Below are positions 15,570 to 24,860 of a DNA stretch of 32,936 nt, one piece after another. Position 1 is the first letter of the stretch. Every line of letters starts with the position of its first letter. The translations under genes and the position numbers were made by a program. The notes beneath the pieces were generated by a model that had not been told where the DNA came from, searched no databases, and saw only the letters and a list, made by a program, of their open reading frames with translations. The stretch is from Lysobacter antibioticus HS124 (GTDB taxonomy: Bacteria; Pseudomonadota; Gammaproteobacteria; Xanthomonadales; Xanthomonadaceae), in assembly GCF_000336385.2 (NCBI RefSeq), contig NZ_HG424483.1, positions 1 through 32,936 on the forward strand, read 5' to 3'.

Positions 15570-17912
15570 TCATGCGCCACTAACTCGCATCCGTCGCAGC
15601 AGCAGCGCATTCAGCGCGACGATGGCGGAGCTTCCCGACATCGACAGGGCGGCGATCTCGGGCGACAGAACGAATGGATAAAGCACGCCTGCGGCCAGGG
15701 GAAATGCAACTGCGTTGTACCCGACGGCCCACCACAGGTTCTGATGCATCTTGCGCAACGTTCCGGAGGCGATCTTCATCGCGCTCACCACATCGCCGGG
15801 GTCGCTGCGCATCAGGACGATGTCCGCGCTGTCTATCGCGACATCGGTACCGGCGCCGATGGCGAAGCCGACATCGGCCTTGGTCAGCGCGGGCGCGTCG
15901 TTGATTCCGTCCCCGACCATGCCGACCGAGTAACCTTGCGCCTGCAGCTTTCCGATTTCGTCCGCCTTTTGCCCGGGCAGAACATCGGCCAGCACGATGT
16001 CGATTCCCAACTCGCCGGCTACGCGCGCCGCAGTCGCTTGGTTGTCTCCCGTGATCATCGCGACCTTGACCGAGCGTGCGTGCAAGGCGTCGATAGCCGA
16101 CCGCGAACTCGGGCGGACCGCATCCGCGATGGCGAACAGGCCGATAAGATCGTCCTCTCGGCTCACGTACACGACGGTCCGACCACCTCCCTGCAGCCGC
16201 GCCGCCGCGCTTGTCATCGGCCTCAAGTCCACTCCGCCTTGACGCATGAGCTGGCTGTTTCCCACCAACAGCCGGCGTCCGTCCAATACTCCGGCGGCAC
16301 CCTGTCCGTCGCTGTTGGCGAAGGCCTCCGCGCGGCGCGCAACGGGGCCCGATCGAGCGAGAATCGCCTGGGCAAGCGGATGCTCGGAGTGTGCCTCGAC
16401 GCTCGCGGCCAAGGCGACGAGTTCCGCCTCGGTATGGCCCGGGGCCACTGCGACTTCTACTACCTCCGGACGGCCTACCGTAAGCGTGCCGGTTTTGTCG
16501 AAGACCATGACATCGATCCTTGCGCACTGTTCGATGGCCTCGGCGTGTTTGAACAGGATTCCCGCCCTGGCGCCTAAGCTGGTGCCGATCATCACGGCCA
16601 TCGGCGTCGCCAAGCCCAGCGCATCGGGGCATGCGATGACGAACACGGTGATCGTCATCGTCAACGCGAACAAAAGGCCCGCATCCAGCCACCAGAACCA
16701 GACGAAGAACGCGCCGGCTCCGATCAAGATGGCGGCAAGGACCAGCCACTGCGAGGCGCGATCGGCTAGCAACTGGGCCGGTGCCTTTGAGTTCTGCGCT
16801 TCCTGCACCAGCTTTACGATCTGCGACAACGCAGTCTCCGACCCGACCCGCGTTGCCCGGTACGCGAATGCGCCGCTCTTGTTGATCGAGCCGCCGACCA
16901 CCCAGCTGCCGACGTTCTTGCTGACCGGCATGGATTCGCCGGTCAGCATGGACTCGTCGACCTGAGAACCGCCTTCGACGACTTCCCCGTCGACCGGAAC
17001 CTTGGCTCCCGGCCGCACCACTACGATGTCGCCGACCGCGACTTGTTCGGTCTTGACTTCGATATCGTCGGAACCGCGCCGCACTATCGCACGAGGCGGC
17101 GACAGGCGAAGCAAGGAGCGCAAGGCGTCGGAGGCGCCGGCGCGGGCCCGCATCTCCAGCCAGTGACCGAGCAGGACGAACGTCAGCAGGACCGACGAGG
17201 CCTCGTAGAAGTTCGGTCCATCGAAGAAGAACGTCGAACCTAGGCTGAAACCGTAGCCGGTACCGACGCTCAGGAGCACCAGCACGGACATGTCCAGCAC
17301 GCCATGACGAAGGGACCGGACCGCGGACCGGAAGAAGGGCCAGCCCGGGTAGAAGATGGCGCCGGACGCTAGCAAGAACAGCCATACCTCTCGGTCGACC
17401 GCCAACGGCGGCGCCGGCGGCGCCATGAGCCCCATGGGGGACCAAACGAACACCGGGATGCTGAAAGCCAAGGCGACCAGGAAGCGACGCCACATGTCGC
17501 GGGCGGCCGCGTGTAGATCGCCGCGATGGTGCATCGTCGCATGCGACGCGCCGGCGTTATGCGGCGGCGACTGGCCGTCCGCATTTTCTGGATGAACATG
17601 CGCCATCCGTGCGGACGCACCGGCCAAGTCTTCCTCCGGCGCCGTTCGCGCCTTGGCCTCGCACGGCGCTTCGGCGCGGTCCGGGCTCTCCCCGCAGTCA
17701 AGTCCAAGGCTGCGGATCGCCGCTACGATGCCGGCGAGCGAGGCCTGCTCGGGTCGATATGCGATATTGAGGGTTCCGGCCGCGAAGTTCGCCGACGCGT
17801 GCAGCACCCCTGGCAGCTTTCCCACGGATCTCTCGATGGTGGTCGCGCAGCCTGAAGAACACATCCGCCCGATAGGCAGCACACGCCTTCGCGTCGTCGC
17901 TTTCTCGCCCAT
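15570..17912 (-). CDS. Heavy-metal (probably copper) P1B-type ATPase
   Basis: This 780-residue integral membrane pump starts at ATG 17912, with GAGG upstream. Residues 12-75 are a heavy-metal-associated domain, but its metal motif is M-C18-S-S-G-C22, three residues between the cysteines instead of two. A His-rich linker (MAHVHPEN to MHHRGDLH, 103-134) precedes the membrane part. ATPase motifs are all present: MLTGES (322-327), DKTGTLT with phosphorylated D472, SEHPLAQAI and [10 protein letters not shown]. The transmembrane metal motif is C428-P-D rather than the usual CPC or CPH. The last helix has N-x-x-W-A-x-G-Y-N and M-S-x-S-S, as in copper exporters. It probably exports Cu(I), driven by ATP. 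It ends an operon with two small genes upstream, under a FNR/ANR-type site. Substrate assignment is an inference because of the CPD motif. Confidence 0.9.
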   Translation of the reverse strand: MGEKATTRRRVLPIGRMCSSGCATTIERSVGKLPGVLHASANFAAGTLNIAYRPEQASLAGIVAAIRSLGLDCGESPDRAEAPCEAKARTAPEEDLAGASARMAHVHPENADGQSPPHNAGASHATMHHRGDLHAAARDMWRRFLVALAFSIPVFVWSPMGLMAPPAPPLAVDREVWLFLLASGAIFYPGWPFFRSAVRSLRHGVLDMSVLVLLSVGTGYGFSLGSTFFFDGPNFYEASSVLLTFVLLGHWLEMRARAGASDALRSLLRLSPPRAIVRRGSDDIEVKTEQVAVGDIVVVRPGAKVPVDGEVVEGGSQVDESMLTGESMPVSKNVGSWVVGGSINKSGAFAYRATRVGSETALSQIVKLVQEAQNSKAPAQLLADRASQWLVLAAILIGAGAFFVWFWWLDAGLLFALTMTITVFVIACPDALGLATPMAVMIGTSLGARAGILFKHAEAIEQCARIDVMVFDKTGTLTVGRPEVVEVAVAPGHTEAELVALAASVEAHSEHPLAQAILARSGPVARRAEAFANSDGQGAAGVLDGRRLLVGNSQLMRQGGVDLRPMTSAAARLQGGGRTVVYVSREDDLIGLFAIADAVRPSSRSAIDALHARSVKVAMITGDNQATAARVAGELGIDIVLADVLPGQKADEIGKLQAQGYSVGMVGDGINDAPALTKADVGFAIGAGTDVAIDSADIVLMRSDPGDVVSAMKIASGTLRKMHQNLWWAVGYNAVAFPLAAGVLYPFVLSPEIAALSMSGSSAIVALNALLLRRMRVSGA

Positions 17913-17919
17913 TGCGTCC

Positions 17920-18204
17920 TCACCGGCTGGAAGACGAATCGTCGCCGCCTGCGTCGTGCCATTGCGACGATCGCGGGGCATGCCGGTCCCGCAAATTCGC
18001 CAACGCACGCGCGGCGAGCGGGAGCGTCGGCCGCCAGCGCAGATCCGCGGCACCGAAGCCGCGGTGTTCCGTTGCCAGATAGAACGCGGCGACGACCGGA
18101 GGGAGGAGAAAGACTCCGGAGCAAGCGAGCCAGCGTCTGGCCAGCGGCGGTGGCATGGACCCGAATCCCGCCCATGGGACGTTTTCACGAACGCCGGGCT
18201 TCAT
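17920..18204 (-). CDS. Small membrane protein in the metal-ATPase operon
   Basis: This 94-residue frame starts at ATG 18204 ([15 protein letters not shown]). It has one hydrophobic segment, [20 protein letters not shown], followed by T-E-H-R. DUF2933-type proteins, which often sit beside copper ATPases and DUF5676 proteins, have a helix ending in LLTEHRAHL and then a second helix with ACPLMH. Here the second helix is absent in this frame, while another frame contains A-C-P near the expected place, so the gene may be a diverged or frameshifted DUF2933 protein. It lies between the DUF5676 gene (12-bp gap) and the ATPase (7-bp gap), consistent with an operon. Function is unknown. Confidence 0.5.
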   Translation of the reverse strand: MKPGVRENVPWAGFGSMPPPLARRWLACSGVFLLPPVVAAFYLATEHRGFGAADLRWRPTLPLAARALANLRDRHAPRSSQWHDAGGDDSSSSR

Positions 18205-18216
18205 GGATCACGCCCC

Positions 18217-18513
18217 TCATGGGCCGCGAACAACGAAAAAGTTGTAGCGCGGTACGAACAAAATAGCGATGTACCCGCCCCAGGCGAAACTTTCAGCCAG
18301 CCCGAGGAGGAAGTCCGGCCAGGTCAGCAGGTCGAATCCCGGCAGCAAAGTCGAAAGCACCGAATGCGCTATCGGCAGGTCAGGGAAGATGAGATAGCCC
18401 AGCACGCAAAGGACGAAGGAAATCGCCAAGAACAGGCTCAGAGCCAGTCCGAAGGCGACCAGCGGCATTCGCCGCTGCTCCGCCGGACCCGGCGATGCCG
18501 ATTGCGTGCCCAT
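18217..18513 (-). CDS. DUF5676-type membrane protein
   Basis: This 98-residue protein (MGTQSASPGPAEQRRMPLVA) has two transmembrane segments: VAFGLALSLFLAISFVLCVL (about 19-40) and a C-terminal one around ESFAWGGYIAILFVPRYNFF. Between them, LLPGFDLLTWPDFLLGLAES matches the conserved core I know from DUF5676 proteins (LLPGF-x-W-L-T-W-x-x-FLLGL-x-E). These are found next to copper P-type ATPases and related small membrane proteins; the biochemical role is unknown. It is the first gene of the operon with the ATPase. The FNR/ANR box lies 69 bp upstream of its start. Confidence 0.8.
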   Translation of the reverse strand: MGTQSASPGPAEQRRMPLVAFGLALSLFLAISFVLCVLGYLIFPDLPIAHSVLSTLLPGFDLLTWPDFLLGLAESFAWGGYIAILFVPRYNFFVVRGP

Positions 18514-18581
18514 GGTTTCGCTCCACGAACGACTGGATGCTGGCCGCTGACTACAGCATCCGCGTGTCGGGGCTGATGGAA

Positions 18582-18595
18582 TTGATCTTGATCAA
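18582..18595. promoter_or_regulatory. FNR/ANR box upstream of the metal-ATPase operon
   Basis: TTGATCTTGATCAA is a perfect match to the FNR/ANR/CRP-family oxygen-sensor consensus TTGAT-N4-ATCAA. It lies 69 bp before the DUF5676 start codon, a distance compatible with an activator site near -41.5. It predicts induction of the operon at low oxygen. Confidence 0.7.
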
Positions 18596-19037
18596 GGTTT
18601 GCGGGGATCGGTCGACGCTGCAGACGGTGCACGGTCGGCGGTTGTCCTGGTGCCCGCATCATTCGGCGGTCCTTCGCCGGATCTCCGCCGGATCGGCGAG
18701 CGGCCGTCATTCCCGTTTGTCCGATGCGCGGGACGGTTGCAGGCGCATGCCCGCGCCAATGCAGGATCGCATTCTTCGCGGTGTGACGATCGCCGCATTT
18801 ATCGGGCGTGGATAACTTGACAGGCCGGTCGTCGCGCACCACAGTCGGCGGCGTCCGATAGCGCTGCACATGCATGCAGCGCACTGCGCGGATCAGCAAC
18901 TGACCGCGCAACTGCCGTCATTGTTCTCTGGGGGGAACAGCCGCGCCGCAGCGGGTTTGCCGCGCGTGGCTCGAAAAGGCCGGCGCTTCCGCGCTCGCCT
19001 CCTTCCCTATCCACCAGGTACCTGGAGAACACACCGA
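18596..19037. other. Intergenic region between divergent operons
   Basis: No convincing gene. An inverted repeat GCGCTGCA-6-TGCAGCGC lies at 18861-18882, with no T-run after it; it could be an operator or an RNA hairpin. A perfect palindrome CCAGGTACCTGG at 19014-19025 overlaps the ribosome site of the chitinase gene. Confidence 0.35.
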
Positions 19038-20834
19038 ATGAGCATCAGATTGACAGGATTCTTGCTGTCCGGCTTTTTGCTGGCGTCCGGACTGTCGCCC
19101 GCGCAGGCGCAGAACGTCAGCTGCACGGGAATCGCCGAATGGAACGCGTCGACTATCTATAACGCGGGCAGCAAGCTCGTCTATCAGGGGCGGCTGTACC
19201 AGGCGACGACGTCGATTTGGAATACGCCGCCCACGCACTGCCCCAGCTGCGGCTATTATCAGGATTTGGGGGGCTGCAGCGCTGGCGGCAACCAGCCGCC
19301 CACGGTCGCGCTGACTGCGCCGGCGAACGGCGCGACCTTCGCTGCGGGCGCCAACATCACCGTTACGGCGGACGCAGCCGACGCCAACGGCACCGTCGCG
19401 CAAGTGCAGTTCTTTCGCGGCGCCACTTCGTTGGGCATCGATACCACGTCCCCGTACAGCGCGACATGGACCAATGCGACGGCAGGCAGCTACGCGATCA
19501 CTGCGGTAGCGACCGACAACGCGGGCGCCGCCACGACTTCCGAAGCGGCCAACATCACCGTCAATACTGCGACGCCCGATACCATCGCACCCAGCGTGCC
19601 AGCCGGCCTGGTCGCGACGTCGGTGACCTCGTCCAGCGTCAGCCTGAGCTGGAACGCCTCCACCGACAACGCGGGCGGCAGCGGGGTCGCCGGCTACGAC
19701 GTCTACCGCAACGGCACCCTGGTCGGCTCGCCTGCCGGTACGACCTTCAGCAGCACCGGCCTGGCCGCGTCCACGGCCTACACCTTCCGTGTGCGCGCTC
19801 GCGACAACGCCGGCAACGCTTCCGCGCAAGGCACGCAGATCGCCGCGACCACCAGTGCCGGTGGTGGCGACAACACCCTGCCGCGGCATGCGTTGGTGGG
19901 GTACTGGCACAATTTCACCAATCCCTCCGGGCCCACCCTCCCGATCAGCCAAGTCTCCAACGACTTCGACGTCATCGTGGTCGCTTTCGGCGACGACGCG
20001 GGCAATGGCGCGGTCAGCTTCACGGTCGATCCGGGCGCGGGCACAGAAGCGCAGTTCAGGGCCGACGTGGCCGCGGCACGCGCGCGCGGCAAGAAGGTCG
20101 TGCTGTCGCTGGGCGGCCAGAACGGCACGGTGACCCTGAACAATGCGACGCAGGTGGCCAACTTCGTCGACAGCATGGAGGACCTGATCCGTTACTACGG
20201 TTTCGACGGCGTGGACATCGACCTGGAAAGCGGCGCGGGCGTCTACCACGGCGCGGCCGTGCAGACCAACCTGGTCACGGCCATCAAGCAGCTCAGTACG
20301 CGCATCGGTCCGTCGTTCTACCTGTCGATGGCGCCCGAGCACCCGTATGTCCAGGGCGGCTTTGCCGCGTACAGCGGAATCTGGGGCGCCTATCTGCCCA
20401 TCATCGACGGACTGCGCCAGGAGCTGGACCTGATCCACGTGCAGTACTACAACAACGGCGCGCTGTATTCGCCGTACAGCACGAGCGGCTTGCCCGAGGG
20501 CTCGGTCGACATGCTGGTCGGCGCCAGCCTGATGCTGATCGAGGGGTTCAGGACCAACAACGGCACCGGCGTCGTCTTCAACGGCCTGCGGCCGGACCAG
20601 GTGGCGCTGGGATTGCCTTCGGGGCCCTCCTCGGCCAACAGCGGACAGGCGTCGTCGACCACGATCGCCAATGCCCTGAACTGTCTGACTCGGTTGCAAA
20701 GTTGCGGAGCCATCCGGCCCCAGCAGGCTTATCCTACCTTCCGCGGCGTCATGACCTGGTCGATCAATTGGGACCGGCGCGATGGCTTCATCTTCTCGAG
20801 GCCGGTGCGGGCGACATTGAACACCTTGCCGTGA
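19038..20834 (+). CDS. Secreted modular GH18 chitinase
   Basis: This 598-residue protein starts at ATG 19038 (MSIRLTGFLLSGFLLASGLS, cleavage after PAQA), with CTGGAG upstream. Domain order: chitin-binding CBM5/12 module (about 28-80, with C-T-G-I-A-E-W-N-A-S and Y-Q-G-R-L-Y-Q-A), an Ig-like domain (about 87-178), a fibronectin type III domain (about 186-275, APSVPAGLVATSVTSSSVSL), then the GH18 barrel (about 285-598). The barrel has KKVVLSLGGQNG (SxGG motif) and the catalytic FDGVDIDLE, with D390, D393, D395 and the acid E397. It hydrolyses chitin by substrate-assisted retaining catalysis and is probably antifungal or nutritional. Cysteines in the binding module suit the extracellular site. 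It is a single gene ending in a strong terminator. Confidence 0.95.
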   Translation: MSIRLTGFLLSGFLLASGLSPAQAQNVSCTGIAEWNASTIYNAGSKLVYQGRLYQATTSIWNTPPTHCPSCGYYQDLGGCSAGGNQPPTVALTAPANGATFAAGANITVTADAADANGTVAQVQFFRGATSLGIDTTSPYSATWTNATAGSYAITAVATDNAGAATTSEAANITVNTATPDTIAPSVPAGLVATSVTSSSVSLSWNASTDNAGGSGVAGYDVYRNGTLVGSPAGTTFSSTGLAASTAYTFRVRARDNAGNASAQGTQIAATTSAGGGDNTLPRHALVGYWHNFTNPSGPTLPISQVSNDFDVIVVAFGDDAGNGAVSFTVDPGAGTEAQFRADVAAARARGKKVVLSLGGQNGTVTLNNATQVANFVDSMEDLIRYYGFDGVDIDLESGAGVYHGAAVQTNLVTAIKQLSTRIGPSFYLSMAPEHPYVQGGFAAYSGIWGAYLPIIDGLRQELDLIHVQYYNNGALYSPYSTSGLPEGSVDMLVGASLMLIEGFRTNNGTGVVFNGLRPDQVALGLPSGPSSANSGQASSTTIANALNCLTRLQSCGAIRPQQAYPTFRGVMTWSINWDRRDGFIFSRPVRATLNTLP

Positions 20835-20846
20835 CCGAAAGCGAAA

Positions 20847-20880
20847 AAGGAGGGCGGGCAAGGCTTCGCCCGCCCTCCTT
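20847..20880 (+). terminator. Rho-independent-type terminator after the chitinase gene
   Basis: A perfect 13-bp stem, AAGGAGGGCGGGC/GCCCGCCCTCCTT, with an 8-base loop, begins 12 bp past the stop. The A-rich left flank and the T's closing the stem suit termination. Confidence 0.8.
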
Positions 20881-20945
20881 GCCCGGCGATCTTGATGGGT
20901 GCCGTTTCTCTTTGTCGTCTCTGCGTACGCTCGGTCCAGTCATCG

Positions 20946-21310
20946 CCAGGGGCCTCCAGGCAAGCTAGCCTCAAAGAAACACAGATGCGCAAGCGCAGGT
21001 TCACAGAGGGCGAAATCGTAGCGAGGCTGAAGCAGGGCGAAGACGGCGGCCAAGTCAAAGACCTATAGGGTCGTGACGAGGACATCATCGCGTTGTTGGC
21101 GGAGTAGGGCGAACGTTTTCCGGAGGACGGACTCGACAAGCTGTTCTGATCGATCCGGCGCCCGGACCGGCCTTGGAACAGAAAATGAGGGGTATTGCTT
21201 GATGCCGCCCAACCACCGACTTCGTGGCCAGGAACGATTGCCTAGCCGGCATCCTTTGTGGTTGTTGGCCGGCGGGCCGATCAACGGCAGGCGGTCGATT
21301 TGGCCGGATG
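20946..21310 (+). pseudogene. Heavily decayed IS3 relic (element B type)
   Basis: The left end CCAGGGGCCTCCAGGCAAGC matches the end of element B (CCAGAGGTCTCCAGGCAAAC). An OrfA start follows at 20985 (MRKRRFTEGEIVARLKQGED-GGQVKDL-stop). The sequence then jumps to OrfB-like segments: RDEDIIALLAE-stop-GERFPEDGLDKLF-stop-SIRRPDRPWN, and later RLPSRHPLWLLAGGPINGRRS in another frame. Most of orfA and all of the catalytic domain are missing, and several stops are present. The right end is not identifiable. The relic is old and cannot transpose. Confidence 0.75.
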
Positions 21311-21441
21311 GCTATGGACCACCTGAATAAACGCTAAAGCGTCATGCCGGATTAGCGGTGCGCCATGCCGGGCAGGCGGCGTGCCCGCCGATCTCGCACG
21401 GCTGGCGGAGATGTCGCGTAGGGCCGGTTTTTGCGATGTCG

Positions 21442-24066
21442 TCATGCCTGGCGTGCAAGCTCCGTCTCCTCCACGGCCGCGAGCAGCTCTTCGCTGGTGA
21501 ACGGCTTGCAGATGAAGTCGTCGATGCCGGCGGCCAGGCAGGCTTCGCGGTCGCCGTTCATGGCGCTTGCGGTCAGCGCCACGATCCGACGCCTGGGTTC
21601 CTGGTTGGCTCGTTCGATGCTGCGGATGCGCCGGGTCGCTTCCAGGCCGTCCATCACCGGCATGCGGATGTCCATGAGTACGACGTCGAAGGCGTGGGCC
21701 AGCATTGCGTCGAGCCCTTCGCGGCCGTCGGCCGCTTCTTCGACGGTGTGCCCGCGGGCGGCGAGGATGCCCTTGGCGATCACGCGATTCACGCCGTTGT
21801 CTTCGACGATCAGAATCCGCCGTGCGCGACCGGCCGGCCGCAGCGGTTCGCTGTCGATCGTGCGATCCGTCGCCGGTCGGGCGGCGCGGTCGAACCGGCA
21901 GCTGACGTGGAACGCGCTGCCGCCTTGCGGACGGTTCTCTGCCCAGATGCGTCCGTCCATCATGCCGGCCAGGTGGCTGCAGATGGTCAGGCCCAGTCCG
22001 GTGCCGCCGTAGGTCCGGCCGATGCCGCTGTCGGCCTGGACGAAGGCCTCGAACAGTCGCTCGATGCGTTCGGGCGGCAGGCCGATGCCGGTGTCGTAGA
22101 CGGAAAACCGCAGTGCGATGCCGCGCTCCGGCTCAGGCGCGTCCAGCGCCACCACCAGCCGCACCTCGCCTTGCGCGGTGAACTTGATCGCATTGCTGAG
22201 CAGGTTCAGCAGAATCTGCCGGACCCGGAACTCGTCGCCGAGCAGATCGTCCGCAATGCCAGGCTCGATCTCGCAGTGCAGCGACAGTCCCTTGCGCTGT
22301 GCGTAGGCGGCCATCAACTGCGTGGATGAATCGACCAGCCCGCGCAGGCTGAACGGTGCCGACAGCAGGGACATATGGCCGGATTCGATCTTGGACACGT
22401 CGAGCATGTCGTTCAGCAGGCGCAGCAACGACTCGCCGGAGTCCTTCAGCATCGCGAGCCATCGCCGCTGCTCGTCCGAAAGCGGGCTTTGCTGCAACAG
22501 TTCGGTCAGGCCCAGCACTCCGTTCAACGGCGTCCGAACCTCATGGCTCATATTGGCCAGGAAGCGGCTTTTGGACTCGTTGGCTAGCACGGCCTCATGC
22601 CTGGCCTCGTCCAGGGCCTGGTTCGCCTGCCGCAGTTCGCTTGTGCGCTCGACCACGCGATGTTCCAGTTGATCGGCCGCTTCCCGCAATCGTTCGACCA
22701 TGCGTGCGAATGATCGGGCGAGTACGCCTATCTCGTCGCGGCGGGCGACAGGCAGCTCGCGAGCGGCGTCGATCGATCGTTCGCCCGCGGCGATATGGGA
22801 GGTTGCCGCGATGAACGAATGTATCGGAGCGGACACGCGATCTTTCAGGACCCGGCGGAGCGCCAGCAGCTCGATCCCGAGAGACGCTATCCCGATGAGC
22901 AACACGATCAGCGCGATCTCCCGGGCGGGCGCGGCCAACAGCGGCTTCGGGTAGACGGTAACCAGCTTCCAGCCGGTGGTGCCGATGGGGGCTGTCGCCA
23001 GCAGTCGATCGCCGGCCTGATCGTCCATCACCGCCCCCGTCGGGGCGAGCCGGGCCAGGCGATAAAGATTCTGCAGTGAAGCCTCGTCGATGGGGGCGAC
23101 ATCGGGCGACGTGCGCTTCGGTCGTTGCGCGGCCGTCAGTCCGCCGTGTGCGATCAGCGAACCGTCATGGCCGATGATGAAGTCCGTTGCGCCGGCGATG
23201 CCGGAGCGTCTGATCCGCGCGTCCAGCGTATCGATTTCGATGTCGGTGGCGAAATGTCCGAGGTAGCGGCCATCGACATCCACCGGAGTGACGGAGGTGA
23301 CGAGCCGGATGCCGGAGCTCTCTTCGACGTAAGCGGACGTCCAACGGGTGCGCCGTTCCGGATTGTGTGCGGGCAGTCCCAGGTCGTAGTAGCTGTGGCC
23401 GTCGTAGCGGAAGTCCTCGTTCTTTGCGTACGGGTCCCACATGATCTCCGGGAAGTACTGGACGTCTCCCTGTTCCGGTGTCAGGAAGTACAGCGCCAGG
23501 AACGGCGTATGGCTTGGAGTGGTGGACTCGCTGACGAGCGAAGGGCCGTTGCTCCAGATCGTGTTGGCGGCCAGCGCGTGCCGAAGCTTGACCTCGTCGG
23601 TCAAGCGAACGCCGCGATCGATGATGCCGGACATGCCGTGGATGCGCTGCCCGGCGCCGTTGCCGTCCGTCGTGCCGGTGAAGTAGAGGGGGCGGATCGT
23701 GGCTCGACCGTCGCTTCGTACGACGAACCACTTGTCGAACTCGGCGGCACCGGCGGCCAAGCCGTCGCGGTTCGAGGCGAGGGCGCGGTACTGGGTCGCG
23801 TAGCCGTCGCGCATCTGGATCTGCCGGCGGACGATGAAGTCGAACCAGAGGCCTTCGCGCTGGGCACGCTCCTGCACGTAGTGCGTCAGGGTGCTTTCTG
23901 CGCCTTGTCGAAGTATCCGGGTGAAGTGCCAGTGGGTCAGGGTGCTGGCGGCGATCACCACCAATCCGATGCGCACCGCCATCGGCCACAAGGCCGAAGC
24001 CACCAGCGACCGGCTTGGGTGGCCGGCAGCGGATACGTCGGAGGCGTTGCGGTCCGGGCCCGGCAT
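21442..24066 (-). CDS. Hybrid sensor histidine kinase with periplasmic Cache-type sensor and receiver domain
   Basis: This 874-residue inner-membrane protein has TM1 at about 28-46, a large periplasmic region (about 50-383) with dCache-like blocks (WTSAYVEESSGIRLVTSVTP, then GRYLGHFATDIEID), and TM2 at about 384-404. A HAMP domain (about 405-462) and a coiled coil (to 500) follow. The HisKA domain has NMSHEVRTPLNG with phosphorylated H508. The ATPase domain shows NLLSNAIKFT (N box), DTGIGLP (G1) and GGTGLGL (G2). The C-terminal receiver (about 749-868) has VEDN, the acceptor D799 in VLMDIRMP, and K in CKPF. It probably senses a small ligand and passes phosphate to an unlinked output; no partner regulator is adjacent. 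The start is preceded by AAGGACACC. Confidence 0.9.
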   Translation of the reverse strand: MPGPDRNASDVSAAGHPSRSLVASALWPMAVRIGLVVIAASTLTHWHFTRILRQGAESTLTHYVQERAQREGLWFDFIVRRQIQMRDGYATQYRALASNRDGLAAGAAEFDKWFVVRSDGRATIRPLYFTGTTDGNGAGQRIHGMSGIIDRGVRLTDEVKLRHALAANTIWSNGPSLVSESTTPSHTPFLALYFLTPEQGDVQYFPEIMWDPYAKNEDFRYDGHSYYDLGLPAHNPERRTRWTSAYVEESSGIRLVTSVTPVDVDGRYLGHFATDIEIDTLDARIRRSGIAGATDFIIGHDGSLIAHGGLTAAQRPKRTSPDVAPIDEASLQNLYRLARLAPTGAVMDDQAGDRLLATAPIGTTGWKLVTVYPKPLLAAPAREIALIVLLIGIASLGIELLALRRVLKDRVSAPIHSFIAATSHIAAGERSIDAARELPVARRDEIGVLARSFARMVERLREAADQLEHRVVERTSELRQANQALDEARHEAVLANESKSRFLANMSHEVRTPLNGVLGLTELLQQSPLSDEQRRWLAMLKDSGESLLRLLNDMLDVSKIESGHMSLLSAPFSLRGLVDSSTQLMAAYAQRKGLSLHCEIEPGIADDLLGDEFRVRQILLNLLSNAIKFTAQGEVRLVVALDAPEPERGIALRFSVYDTGIGLPPERIERLFEAFVQADSGIGRTYGGTGLGLTICSHLAGMMDGRIWAENRPQGGSAFHVSCRFDRAARPATDRTIDSEPLRPAGRARRILIVEDNGVNRVIAKGILAARGHTVEEAADGREGLDAMLAHAFDVVLMDIRMPVMDGLEATRRIRSIERANQEPRRRIVALTASAMNGDREACLAAGIDDFICKPFTSEELLAAVEETELARQA

Positions 24067-24331
24067 GGCTGGTGTCCTTGTTTCGTCGTGGCGCTGAGAG
24101 TGGATTCGCTGGCGGCGGCCAGGGCGCGGCCGGCGCAGTACCTACCGCTAACGAAGTCCAGTGGATCGGCCGGCCGGGTCGCGTATCGGCATTCGAATGC
24201 GATCGCGTCGTATCGATGCGTGCGGCCACGAACATCGAGCCGTGTGCGGTGTAACGCCGGACGCGACGTAGTCGCCGCTTTTCCTTCGCGCTCGATGCCA
24301 GCGATATCTGCGCGTCGTGCGGCGCGTCGCC

Positions 24332-24549
24332 CTAGCGGGCGTTTACTCGCCAGAGCACCGACGCCGCGACGCCGAGCGGAGGCGGCGCTGCAACCAGGGC
24401 GATGGCCGGGCTTCCGAGTTCGGCGATCATCGGCATGACCGATGCCAGCGCCGCCTTGGCGAACAAGCCTGTGTGCAGGCTCCGACGAAGAGGCTGTCGC
24501 GCGTGAAATCCATTCTGTCGAGCGCGTCGACGGTGTCGCCGAGATTCAT
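24332..24549 (-). pseudogene. Possible small gene with one frameshift
   Basis: From ATG 24549 one frame reads MNLGDTVDALDRMDFTRDSL and then FVGACTQA. If one base is restored near 24465-24472, it continues as LFAKAALASVMPMIAELGSP and then AIALVAAPPPLGVAASVLWR before the stop at 24332. The joined product would be about 72 residues with a hydrophobic C-terminal half. The third-position bias supports coding in each part. There is no good ribosome site, and I do not recognise the product. It may be a chance pair of open frames. Confidence 0.3.
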
Positions 24550-24716
24550 GGGGGGTGTCCGGAAAACTTCGCGATAGGCTCGTCGTTGGCAACGCAGAAC
24601 ACAAGTCCCGGTGGTTCGATTTCCGATAGCTCGCACGAGATGTTTTACGCCGGCACGAGCTCGGCGCAATACGCGGAGCATGCGTCCGAGATAGTCCGAT
24701 TTCGTTCCGTGCGCAA

Positions 24717-24732
24717 CTAAGAATTATCTTAG
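24717..24732. promoter_or_regulatory. RcsAB-box-like palindrome upstream of katB
   Basis: CTAAGAATTATCTTAG is a perfect 6-bp inverted repeat with a 4-base centre. The core TAAGAATTATCTTA matches the RcsAB-box consensus TAAGAATATTCCTA at 11 of 14 positions and closely resembles the site at 8138. It is about 130 bp upstream of the catalase start. Confidence 0.4.
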
Positions 24733-24860
24733 GTGGCGGAACGATTGTGCTTGTCGATCTGCAGGGTCGATTGCACCGTTAGGAACAATTGATTGTACAA
24801 ATACGCGAGGCGCGGCGAATCTGGCGACGGGAGAGCGGCATGCTCACGAACGATTAGGGT

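Larger units (their letters stand above)
24067..24860. other. Intergenic region between kinase and catalase genes
   Basis: About 790 bp holding one probable broken small gene (24332-24549, minus) and, just before the catalase, an A/T-rich promoter-like stretch (24716-24815). Apart from the palindrome at 24717-24732, I see no confident -35/-10 pair or complete OxyR site. Confidence 0.4.

Noticed and set aside
18918-20861. A 647-codon minus-strand open frame opposite the chitinase
   Set aside because: Arg/Gly-rich translation without domains; the chitinase on the other strand is unambiguous.
23125-24438. A 437-codon plus-strand open frame opposite the kinase N-terminus
   Set aside because: Low-complexity Arg/Ala/Gly translation with no domain; the kinase sensor region is on the other strand.
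24781-24815. An OxyR operator in front of katB
   Set aside because: The A/T-rich stretch has short palindromes but no ATAG-N7-CTAT tandem pattern.
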